A stretch of 64,000 bases of DNA from Isoetes taiwanensis (lineage: Eukaryota > Streptophyta > Lycopodiopsida > Isoetales > Isoetaceae): contig JAJEKV010000075.1 in the NCBI GenBank assembly GCA_021234155.1, forward strand, positions 5,966,908 through 6,030,907. The letters run 5' to 3'. The notes beneath the pieces were generated by a model. That model ran no database searches. It saw only the letters and a list, made by a program, of their open reading frames with translations, and was not told where the DNA came from. The translations under genes were made by a program, and so were the position numbers. Position 1 is the first letter of the stretch, and the number at the start of each line of letters is the position of its first letter. This document shows positions 23,601-32,339 of this stretch, in pieces.

Positions 23601-23879
23601 ATAACAACACCTATAACGTCACTAGTGGCATTGACACTAATACTGATGCTATATGTGTAACAACCGGTGATGCTATGGTTGGTGCTAATAGCAATATCTA
23701 TAGCATCATAGCTAATTACTGACATTGTTGGTGACATAAAGAGTGAGGCTATAGGTGACATAAATTGTGGTATCTATAGTGTCATTTCTATATAAATGTC
23801 AACAATATTGTCATAGTGTATACTTTCCAATGTTCTAGTGACGTTTTGATGACACTAATGGACCCCTTCTCTTGTAGTG
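20690..23879. mobile_element. Non-autonomous CACTA element, 3.19 kb, with GTA target duplication
   Basis: The left end CATTACAAGAGAA and the complement of the right end, CACTACAAGAGAA, are CACTA-type termini. Both continue with a GGGGTC-ATTAGTGTCA stretch, offset by eight bases on the left. GTA flanks both sides (20687-20689, 23880-23882), the expected 3-bp duplication. Subterminal arrays of degenerate GTCAC, TGTCA and GTGACA units fill 20715-21370 and 23330-23860. No transposase is seen in the middle (21380-23330). The two ends agree well, so the insertion looks fairly young. Confidence 0.88.
22392..22500. repeat. Two adjacent stem-loops with CCTCGGCC loops
   Basis: Arms 22392-22406 and 22422-22436 pair at 14 of 15 positions (GGCACGTAA core). 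Arms 22474-22481 and 22493-22500 (GTTATCGG and CCGATAAC) pair perfectly. Both loops contain GCCTCGGCC. They lie inside the CACTA element. Confidence 0.65.
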
Positions 23880-23945
23880 GTAGTACATCATTACTCATAA
23901 CAGATTTCATGTTTTGCTTTGGTGGGTATATGGTAAGTTAATGGG

Positions 23946-24749
23946 CTATTTCATCCTGTAGGATCTCTTTTTAGATTGCATTTGGAGTGAACCTCCTCTT
24001 GATTTTGAGATAAGATAAGATAAGATAAGATAATTTTTTCTTGAGAATGTGACATAGAATTGGCTGTGGGCAAAAACTGGTGTTGATAGATACATGCCAA
24101 CGGAGGTCATGGGCTGGCCTTGTGACTTGTTTATCGTCATCGAAAATGTGAGTCGCACAGGAAATTGTCTTCGCTTGAAGGGGAGGAGGTCATTGTCTGT
24201 TGGCTCCAAGGTTATCCTTGGTATGAGGACCCTTGTTCCTTTGTAGGTGCCTCTGATTATCTCCGCATCTATGATTCTTGAGTGCGCTTTAATTACGCGG
24301 GGGTGGGTGCCATTGCAAAGACTGGCCTTCGGGTTCATGTTTCTGAGTAGGATGATAATGGCACCGTACTTGACATGTCGCTTATGCGGTGGCATGCCAT
24401 AAGAGATCAGGTGGTTGATGAACTCGATTGGGAAGTCCCTTGTAGCATCTTCGCCTTCTGCGATGATGGCGTTTATGCTCGTATATGTATATGTATGAAG
24501 TTGTCCATGTAATCTTAGGAGCACCTTATTGTTGATCCTCAACGTATCTTCATTCTTTGATGTCAAGATGGCCTTGTCATACAACAAGTGCACATTTGCC
24601 TCCGTTATTTCCTTGTCAAAGATGATGTCAATCAAGTCGTCTTCCACAACGCATTCTTCGGGTATCTTAACCAAGTCACGGTCGAGCCCTGGCTCATTGT
24701 TCATCCGTTCCCCGTTACCAAGATGTAGCAGCCAATTAGAGAAAACCAT
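23946..24749 (-). pseudogene. Helitron PIF1-like helicase, C-terminal fragment
   Basis: The 267-residue minus-strand frame contains the C-terminal helicase motifs of plant Helitrons: IEFINHLISYGMPPHK, GAIIILLRNMNPKASLCNGT, IPRITLEPTD, FKRRQFPVRLTFSMTINKSQ and a VTFSR-type motif VI. The Walker A and B parts and the Rep domain are missing, so this is a fragment. A (GATAA)n microsatellite at about 24006-24032 has changed the very end. It lies just before the hairpin and CTAG terminus, as expected for a Helitron 3' region. Confidence 0.88.
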
Positions 24750-24760
24750 GATTCTTTTAT

Positions 24761-25037
24761 TTTGAAATTATTCCACTGTTCGTTTTTTTTACCTCGGGTT
24801 TTTTCCCAATGTTTTGAGCAGGAAATTCCGTCCTGTATTTTTTTTTTAATATGAATTGGTGGCAATATTGCACCATTTATTGAGTGTTTTAGAAATTAAT
24901 GACAACAAAACCAAGGCAAAAAGTAGAGTGTAGACTGGAAAGAGCCAAGGCCAAACTAATTTTGCATCAAAAAACATCTTGTATATCCATATAAGTTATG
25001 TACATGTACAAGTATTTTTACAAATCTGAGTACATTT
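24761..25037. other. AT-rich spacer
   Basis: Poly-A/T-rich sequence between the helicase fragment and the HAD block. Nothing else is visible. Confidence 0.5.
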
Positions 25038-25690
25038 TCATTGACAGTAATTTTTTACAACCAGATCATAGTCTGTAGGGTTTGCTTTTCCTTGCGAATC
25101 TGGTCTACTACTCAGGAAAGCAAGCACTGTAGGGGCTGATATGAGGGAGTCAAACATCTGTAGTATTTCTGCTGACATCCAATTCTCTTCATCTACATTA
25201 TTTGGGTGCCATGTCGGAGGATTTATGATGTTGTTTACGTTCAAGCAACACTTGATGGGGTCATCATCCACCAAGCATATCTGATCTTTTGAAAATCCTT
25301 CTATCACCTCCAAGGCCTCATTATATTCTTGATGAAGATATTTTTGCTCCATGTTGTGGTCGACGAACGATTCCACAATTACCTTGATCTAATATAATGT
25401 ACAAATCAAAGTTCTTCAGCTCTGGAACAACTTCTTTAATTTCTAATATATTGTTTCTCAACATGGATAACCATATACCAATGCTGGCTCTGTCCTTCAA
25501 ATGGCTCAACAATTTGTGAACACCAGGTCTTGGATACACTCATTTGGTCTTTGTCTCTAGAACCCCTCCAGGAAAAGGAGGTGCAACACGGTACTCTGCC
25601 TTGGAGAAGGACTTGATAAGAACTCCATTCAGGTCGAAGAGGATAAGTTTGTTGTTATTTGAAGTAGTCTCATCTCTGCACAATGCATAT
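25038..25690 (-). pseudogene. HAD phosphatase block, FCP/SCP (NLI-interacting factor) type
   Basis: After a splice-acceptor-like TTGTGCAG at about 25678 the minus strand reads KLILFDLNGVLI, matching HAD motif I in FCP/SCP form with the second Asp replaced by Asn. Then come YPRPGVHKLL and ASIGIWLSM (motif II region), and QICLVDDDPIKC (motif III), ending at a stop near 25038. The block is nearly continuous but is not in a single frame, so it is probably decayed. Members of this family dephosphorylate proteins such as the RNA polymerase II tail. It lies on the same strand as, and downstream of, the acidic linker and methyltransferase-like block, and may be the C-terminus of the same gene. Confidence 0.6.
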
Positions 25691-25728
25691 TTTAAGTTAA
25701 CAAAGAATTTTGAAATTCAAGAATAATA

Positions 25729-25798
25729 CACTCGCGCTATGCGCGAGACATGCTAAATAAATGGTCCATATAAAAAAGAACTCACACTGCGCGCGAGA
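25729..25798. repeat. Pair of GC palindromes in AT-rich DNA
   Basis: CTCGCGCTATGCGCGAG at 25729 and TGCGCGCGAGA near 25787 stand out in AT-rich, probably intronic sequence. Similar palindromes occur at 36394-36551 and 39053-39069. Confidence 0.7.
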
Positions 25799-25999
25799 TG
25801 ACTTACTCTTTTGTGGGTGAAGTCGCCTTTTCTCCCATCCTGGATGTCCTATCTTCTTCTTCAACTCTGACAGGACTAGAGTTAGTTTGTTCAAGAAGAA
25901 CAAAAGTATTTTGTACCTGATTCCTGTCGATTTACCTCAAGAATTCTCTCCTCTTCTGATAAGGCCTGCGCAAACTTCTACTGAGTTTGTGGATTCATG

Positions 26000-26938
26000 A
26001 TTGGCGGCGACTTTGGTTATGGATTTCCTGATTCAATTTCACTTTCTTCAGAAGCGGACTCTTCATCGGAGATAGTTTCTTCTGAAGTGTCATCCCCTGC
26101 ATCCTCCTCCTCAGACACTGGCTCTACCGCCTTCTTCTTTCTCTCCTTCTCTGCATCCTTTTGACCTTGCCGATTCTTCCTTTGTGCTTGCCTCTTGATA
26201 TGTCAGATGATGCTTCTCCGCATCAGGATATTACAGCTCCATAAACTCTTTCTGCTACTCGGCCACCCAGCTTTGAACTTTTCTGCCATTGGCTAGAGCT
26301 TCACGCCCAACCCTACCATTGACAAAGTAGTCACAGATTAAACCTCCCTTGGGTACAAATGTATCCACGAGGTAGAAAGCCAAGTTCGAGCTTAGTCTAT
26401 ACTTGTTCACTGAACCTCCCTTCAGGCCAACCTAATTCCTTCTCACATTCCTCAGCGGTCAGGTTGGATCCTTCTCTATAAATCTGAGTATCGACTCAGG
26501 AAGCTTTTGGGAACCACTCTTGTGTGCCTCATAAACCACGTCTGCTACTTTATTTATGATCATGTAAGTGATCATTGTTATGCCATGAGTGACATAATAG
26601 TTCTTAGCAGGCGTCCCATCTACCAGCACCCCGTGGGGTACATTTATATTGGCCTTTATTTGAGTGGTGGCATGCAAGATCTTTGGATATTCCTCTATAG
26701 GTTCAGACAGGAACACAAGTGTGATGTACTCTTCGGTGGCCTGCTTGAGACAATTTGAGATCATGGAGATGTAGTAATCCTGAGGGTATGTTCGAGAGTC
26801 CACCACAAACAATTAAGTTGTCTTTGGAATAGTCTGGGTGGCAACAACCAGAGAACCCTGACATGACTTCACCATGTAGGTTTCTGATATAGTCTCGGGA
26901 ATGTCCAAGTCCCCACTGACTCTGCACCTCAGCTCCAC
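26000..26938 (-). pseudogene. Possible DNA-methyltransferase-like block plus acidic linker
   Basis: On the minus strand, from right to left: VKSCQGSLVVATQTIP, then a 117-residue open frame (LFVVDSRTYPQDYYISM, ILHATTQIKANINVP, GITMITYMIINKVADVV), then FVPKGGLICDYFVNGRVGRE and ALANGRK, which resembles the motif I region of N4/N6 DNA methylases but lacks the usual FxGxG pattern. A charged stretch (EERKKKAVEPVSEEEDAGDD) follows. The assignment is tentative. The block is cut on the right by the CACTA end at 26940 and is interrupted. It follows the ParB-like block at 34.85-36.35 kb on the same strand, so one disrupted gene is likely. Confidence 0.4.
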
Positions 26939-26959
26939 ACACTACAAGAGAACAATGAT

Positions 26960-27620
26960 TTATTGTCACTTTTTTTGTCACTAAAATATCATGTCAAAAA
27001 ACTGATGTAAAAGTGACAATAAAAATGACAAAAATAGTGAAATCTAAATGACACTAAATGTGACAATAGAGTGATGCAACAGTGACAAAAGGATGGTGTA
27101 AATGTGACTATAATGTGACAATAGAATGATATGGTTTTGACAAAACCATGTGTCAAAAATTTGACAATAAATTGACTTAATACTGACAAGAGTAATGACA
27201 AACAAATGCTATAAGTCTGACTATAATGTGGCAACAGATGACACAACTACGACAATAGATTGACAAAGTTTTGACAAAACCATGTGCCAAAAATGTGTCA
27301 ATAGACTGACTTTAGAATGACAAAAGAAGTGACAAAGAAATGCTATAAATTTGACCATAGTGTGACAATAAAATGTCATAACTTTGACAAAGATGTTGGA
27401 GAAAAAGTGGCACAAATGTGTCACTAGTGTGCCAATAGAATGCCTCAAATGTGACAAGAGGGAGAGAATAAGGTGACAAAAAAGTGAACAAATTGACAAT
27501 AAGTTGGCATCAAAGTGTCAATACGACGACAATAAAATAACAATAAATAGATTTTGAGGTGACAATAGGATGACAAATAAGTGCCAATAAACTAACTTTA
27601 AAGTGACAAGTTCATAAGAA
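26960..27620. repeat. CACTA subterminal repeat array
   Basis: About forty degenerate units of TGACAAA, GTGACAAT and AATGTGAC, spaced roughly 10-20 bases apart, begin directly after the CACTA terminus. This is the usual transposase-binding region of such elements. Confidence 0.8.
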
Positions 27621-27736
27621 ATTATTCGAGAAGTCAAGATATCATCAATCATCTTCTTGATCATCATTGCCAGGCTCTAATATATAGTACTATCAATCAG
27701 ATGTCTGCGCCTGGGTACAATATGGACTGCAATCCA

Positions 27737-28099
27737 CTATGTTGGGTTAACAGGGTTTTCAAAAAAGAAAACCTGTTCAACTTGTTTAGGGTAAACGAAA
27801 GGTTCATTCATCTCTCCAAGAACCTGTGTTGAATCAATTTGGTAGAAACCTGAAGGATGTGATCTCATGGTCTGATTTCTGCATCTATAAACAACTTTGA
27901 ACCATTTTGCCCTCAAGATGGTTACATGAAATGAACGGAAGTCGACATCAATAATATCAATAATTTGCCCATAATTTGAAGATATGGCCAATTTCTTTAG
28001 CTTTGTGGTGGATTTATGCTGGATTCTAGTTTTTATGCTAGATTGGTAGATACTACAATGCCCGAAATGGATTTGGAAGAAGTGAAAAGGGGGCAACAA
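27737..28099 (-). pseudogene. CACTA transposase-associated fragment (DUF4216-like)
   Basis: The 120-residue minus-strand frame has FRSFHVTILRAKWFKVV, SGFYQIDSTQVLGEMNEPFV and KQVEQVFFFENP. This matches the pattern of DUF4216 in plant En/Spm transposase proteins (KC.W, a 'D..K' turn, then QVKQVFYVEDP). It is a fragment, located where the 3' end of the transposase gene is expected inside a CACTA element. Confidence 0.7.
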
Positions 28100-28448
28100 A
28101 ATTGTCCAGTGTGATTTCCAACTAATGGGTCTCGATCCAATGCCTCAAGCATGTCGCCTTCTACTATGGAATATGCACGGGGTATTTTTGATCATTTTGA
28201 ATACGCGCTAATGATAGGGCAATGCCTGTTGGAATGGTTCTTACCAGCAGTCTGCCCCTGTTATTGGCAAAATATCAAGGCCTCTAATTTAGTGTTAATA
28301 TTCTTTCCTTTTCAATTGTATTCATTTTAAATTGTACGTTGATGGCTTTTGCAACCTTTAGATAAGTATGATCCATGAATTCAAAGAATATATTGTCCCC
28401 TTTCTTGCTTAATTCTAAACATTACTTCAATCTACGTTTTATATATAG
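28100..28448. other. Stretch without recognised gene
   Basis: AT-rich sequence upstream of the uL14 exon. It may be its original intron. I see nothing else. Confidence 0.4.
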
Positions 28449-28572
28449 GGATATGGGTATAGCTATTGTGAAAGAGGGTAAGCCTGATCTTTGTAAGAAA
28501 GTTATGCCTACTATTATTGTTTGTCAATGCAAACCCTGGAGGAGAAAAGATGCATTTTTGTATATTTTGAAG
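28449..28572 (+). pseudogene. RPL23: Isolated exon of ribosomal protein uL14 (RPL23)
   Basis: The exon reads [20 protein letters not shown] and then [20 protein letters not shown]. It matches the well-conserved uL14 segment GDMVMATVKKGKPDLRKKV and QRKPWRRKDGVFMYFE. A TATATAG acceptor precedes it and GAAG|GTAAGC follows, so genomic DNA with introns was copied, not mRNA. Several invariant residues are changed (for example RQRK to CQCK) and no neighbouring exon is visible. It sits inside the CACTA region, so it is probably a captured and decaying fragment. Confidence 0.85.
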
Positions 28573-29440
28573 GTAAGCTAGATTCGATCTAGCAAATTTG
28601 CAGAATACTTGTTGCAAGTTTTGCAACGGCAGAGAATAGAGTTTCTGAAAACCTAAAGTTTGATTTACAAGTCCTTTTCTTTTTAAACAACATGATGTTG
28701 GATTTGCAGATGTTTTGGTTGACATTTCTGATCAATTTCTTTCATTCCATGTGGCCTTGATCAGAAGACTTGCACCATGTTAGTTTCTTCTAGAAACCAT
28801 TTTCTCTAGGAACTGGATATTTCTGCAGGGGACTGGATATTTGAAATAGGTAGTAGAGAACTCTCTCTTTAGACTGTGGCGCCTGAAGTGTGCCTGAAAA
28901 AAACCTAATTTAGGTGTTTGGTTTCGATTCCAAATTAACCTGCAAGCATCTGAGGGAGGGAGGCACTGCAAAAAAGGCTTTCTGGTTTTGGAACACTCAC
29001 ATAGGTACATATATTAGAGCTGATACCAACTCACAAAAGCAATAGAAAGAATACGAATGTAAGTCCTTAAGCTTCCATGGCTAGAGCCAGCATCACATTA
29101 ACTCTGTGAAAATATCCTTCTATGGTAATGATGATAGACCTGATAAGGCATAACTCAAAGCTGCTTCACATGATGTAGGTAAGAGAGCTATCTTCCTTTT
29201 TCTATATTGTTGTTCATAGCGAAATAGAAGTATCCCTGTAACTACAAAATATGGTGCAGGGCTAGGAAACTATCATTTATTAAATGTGCTTCTAGTGGCT
29301 TTTAATGTGTTTCACAACTTCAAAAAAATTCCTTTTTATGGAAATCCCTTCATTTTGAATTACTGGGTTGTTTCATCTAATTTTTTTGCTTTGATATTGA
29401 GCATGGAATTTGATCATCATTACTTGCAGAGAATACGAAG
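28573..29440. other. Stretch without recognised gene
   Basis: AT-rich sequence between the uL14 exon and the repeats before the EAPP-like exons. No further uL14 exon was found by eye. Confidence 0.4.
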
Positions 29441-29610
29441 ATGAAGAATGCATCAGAGATGAAGAATGCATCAGAGAATACAAAGATGAAGAGTTTTCGG
29501 CCTTCTTCAGCAGAGTTTCCAGCCTGATGCGGCCCCAATGCAGAACTTTGGCCCTGATGCGGCCCCTGATGCAGAACTCTGGCCCCTGATGCGGCCCCTG
29601 ATGCAACTAC
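29441..29610. repeat. Local tandem repeats
   Basis: An 18-bp unit (ATGAAGAATGCATCAGAG) occurs twice from 29441. From about 29523 to 29605 a CCTGATGCGGCCC / CTGATGCAGAACTCTGG unit is repeated about four times. Confidence 0.75.
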
Positions 29611-29916
29611 GTCGGCCTTTCCATGATGCCGCCCCTGATGAGGAACAGAGGAATGGAAAGAATATCTGTTGGTGGCGCCGCCACAGCTCCGCCAGAAAAG
29701 AGCCCCAAAATTACCTGAAAATAAAAAAGGCTGTAATCTAAAGGAATCGATGGGTGCTGAAGGTTAAAGAATGGGGGCCTTAATTTTAAGTTTTAGCAAT
29801 TTGCTGACATGGATAATTAGCTAATGTAGTAATTTTTGTTTTTCAAATTGCCTCCATTAGTGGAATCGAGCCCTTAAAATGGTTAAAGAATGCGATAATT
29901 TTAGGGTTTGAAGATT

Positions 29917-31656
29917 ATGGAGTCCGGCGATGGAGCGAAGGCCTCTGTAGCGGCTTCACCATGCTCCTCGTCTTTGTCTGGTAATATGACTGTTTGCAGT
30001 AATCGTGTGTAGGAGCCATATGGTGCTCTTATTGATACAAATCCTAAATTGCAGACCCTTGTATTTTAAGCTTTTTTGCATTTTTAGTGTTTCCGTTTTA
30101 CCTTCGATGCCACGCAGAAGAAGATGAAGTGCAAAATAGGCAAGTAGACCAAGGACATCAGATGATTTGGTAACAAAAGGCATCCGCATGCATTTTCAAA
30201 AGCAAGCTCTATGTATTTGGGGTAAGAACAGAATACCAAGGATTTAGTTCGAACTATGGCATGAGGTTTTCAGTGTTTATTATAGGGAGCAAAGCTTTTA
30301 TTCTGGATGAACTGAGAAGCATGCTCTTCCTAGGCAAGATGACAACACAACCAGCTTATTTTCTCTTGGGCCAGCTTATGAGAAGGATGGAGATTTCAAA
30401 TAAGCTTATGAGTTATGATGACCAGGGAAGCATAAGAGATACTAAGGTAATCTATTTAAGCTTATTTCTCCTTCAATTTTATTTGTTCCATTCTTCAGTG
30501 GTGGTCATCGGTAGATTTCTTTCATCCACTATGCAGCCAAATCCAAACTTTGATGTACCGCTAGCGTTCTCTAGCTGAATGCCTTCCTACTGTCCTTTCT
30601 GGCACTTATAGAAGGTTGTATCTGTCACAAAAGGACGCACTGGGGAAACATTCTATTATATATATCTCCTTCAAGGGGCATGCAATGGAAATATTAGTAA
30701 TAAAAAACAGGATGTTTTTCTATATTGTGATGACTGTTCTGGCTCCCGCAATATACCATGTAATCAATTTAATACCTTTATGTCATCCACTTTAGGACTG
30801 GAATAGGAACCATATGATGTCTCCTCAACATTTGCTAGCAAGAGCAGGTGAAGATCTTGTGCACATTTGGGCTTATAAGTACATTAATCCTCCTCCAGTT
30901 TTATTTGTAGATGCTGATGAGAAGCTGAAGTTGGACGAACCAGAGTATTATGATGCCTCAATTGATGACAAAGACCAGCATTGGGCTGATTTCCAACGCC
31001 AAGGTCGTAAATCCGATGTTGTTTTGAGCTACCCGACATGCTTTACTACGCGTTGTCTTAATTGCCAATGGTAATGTATAAACATCTAATTTACAGTAGA
31101 AAAAAGATTCTGTTTTTTCAAAGTCATCTAACGTTTCATGATCGATATTAAACCTGCTTTGTGTTTGGGAATCATAGGCTGGTTTATCAGATGCTAAAAT
31201 TAGCAAAGGGCATTTAGAGCAAAGGGCACGTAGAATTGGTTTTGTTTAAACCTAAATAGAGAAATTATATACTCCTATGGTGAATATTCGTTAAAAAGCT
31301 GTAGGAAGACAGAGCAATACACCTTGTAATTATGTCATATGTATTAGGAAGCCATGCTTATGATGAAATTAGATTTCACAGACGTTGATGATGCAAAATG
31401 CAGGCATGAGGTATATGTTACGCAGTACAGAGCTATGTTTGTAAGAAACTGCAGGATAAGGGAAAATGTTAAGGTTCGATTTTCATTGCAGACCAATAGG
31501 AAACGAAAATCGCGAAGTGCTCAACATGCTGAACATGTGTATAATGATGATGAAGCATATAATCCAGTGTCCTGTTCCGTTTGCGATATTGAAGTAGCTG
31601 TTATAAACAAAGATGAAGTATATCATTTTCTTAACATCATACCTAGTTATTCTTGA
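29917..31656 (+). CDS. EAPP: EAPP-like (E2F-associated phosphoprotein) gene, partly resolved
   Basis: Two exons are well supported: 30796-31070 (after TTTAG, ending AATG|GTAATG) and 31404-31656 (after AATGCAG, ending in TGA). They join in phase to give PEYYDASIDDKDQHWADFQR, SYPTCFTTRCLNCQ, HEVYVTQYRAMFVRNC and CSVCDIEVAVINKDEVYHFL, the conserved C-terminal half of EAPP. A possible first exon is 29917-29980 (ATGGAGTCC to TCTG|GTAATA); middle exons are unresolved. The first conserved CxxC is YxxC here (SYPTCF rather than SCPACF), and the usual CQRHE is CQWHE, so zinc binding is doubtful and the copy may be decaying. It lies in the CACTA region and could be a captured copy. Confidence 0.7.
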
Positions 31657-31939
31657 GTCCATTGTATATATAGTCTGCTGAAATAGAAAGGGCAATGTTG
31701 TCTTGTACATTGTTGAAAGACTCGGTCTATTTTACCTTGTGATGGCCAATCTTCAATGGTATATGATCAAAACATGGATACATGTTCTGAAATCTTTTTG
31801 CTGCAAGTTTTTGAACAGGTGGGACTTTTATAAAAACATAATCTATTTCTTTTATGATGGGATCTGTTGTTGGGGTTGACCATTAAATAAGGCTACTTAG
31901 ATCATCCTGAGGAATCTTGTTGCAGGAATATATTGACTA

Positions 31940-32300
31940 ATTTAGAATATGACTAAACATATGTCAAAACATTGCCAAAAAAAAGTGACAAACATGGCCT
32001 AAAATATGTTAAAATAAGTGTCAAAAAGGTAATGTGACAAAATAGGTGCCAAAGACTTGCCAGAAAAGTGACAAAAACTCATCTGAAATTGACACAGTAG
32101 GTGCCAAAGAATTGCCAAAAAAGTGACAAAAATAGATATAAAATATGACACTCTAGATGACACTAAATTGTCAAAAAAACAACCTAAGATATGACAATAT
32201 AGATGTCAAAGAATTGCCCAAAGAAGTGACAAAAAAAATGCTATAAAGATGACAAATAGGGTGTCAAAAATTTGCCTAAGATATGACAAATAGGGTGTCC
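31940..32300. repeat. Second GTGACAAA / GTGCCAAAG array
   Basis: Degenerate units GTGACAAA, GTGCCAAAG and ATTGCCAAA fill this stretch and resemble the CACTA subterminal array at 26960-27620. No CACTA terminus is found at either side. Confidence 0.65.
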
Positions 32301-32339
32301 ATCCTCTGAATTCGGGGTCATCATTTCTATATTGATGAA

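Larger units (their letters stand above)
20449..24760 (-). mobile_element. Helitron 3' part with helicase C-terminus and terminal hairpin
   Basis: On the minus strand the helicase C-terminal region (24749-23946) is followed, after removing the CACTA insertion at 20690-23879, by about 240 bases ending TGCCCAACAACGCTGGGCA, CCGTTA, CTAG. A 7-bp-stem hairpin a few bases before CTAG, with a T next in the flank, is the standard Helitron 3' end and A/T insertion site. The terminus is at 20449. The Rep domain and the rest of the helicase are not seen, and the 5' end is not found. Confidence 0.8.
26940..32300 (-). mobile_element. Second CACTA element, left end certain, right end not found
   Basis: It starts CACTACAAGAGAAC at 26940, followed by a dense subterminal array of TGACAAT and GTGACAAA units to about 27620. 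A piece of the CACTA transposase-associated DUF4216 region lies next (27737-28099, minus). I cannot find the opposite CACTA terminus. A second array of the same units at 31940-32300 may belong to it, but its units face the same way rather than inverted, so the right boundary given is a guess. The interval contains a uL14 exon and EAPP-like exons. It separates the two halves of the ParB-like/methyltransferase-like gene. Confidence 0.6.

Noticed and set aside
26960-27620. Regularly spaced TGACAAA units as a possible CRISPR-like array
   Set aside because: Units are short, degenerate and irregularly spaced, and they start directly behind a CACTA terminus; they are subterminal transposon repeats.
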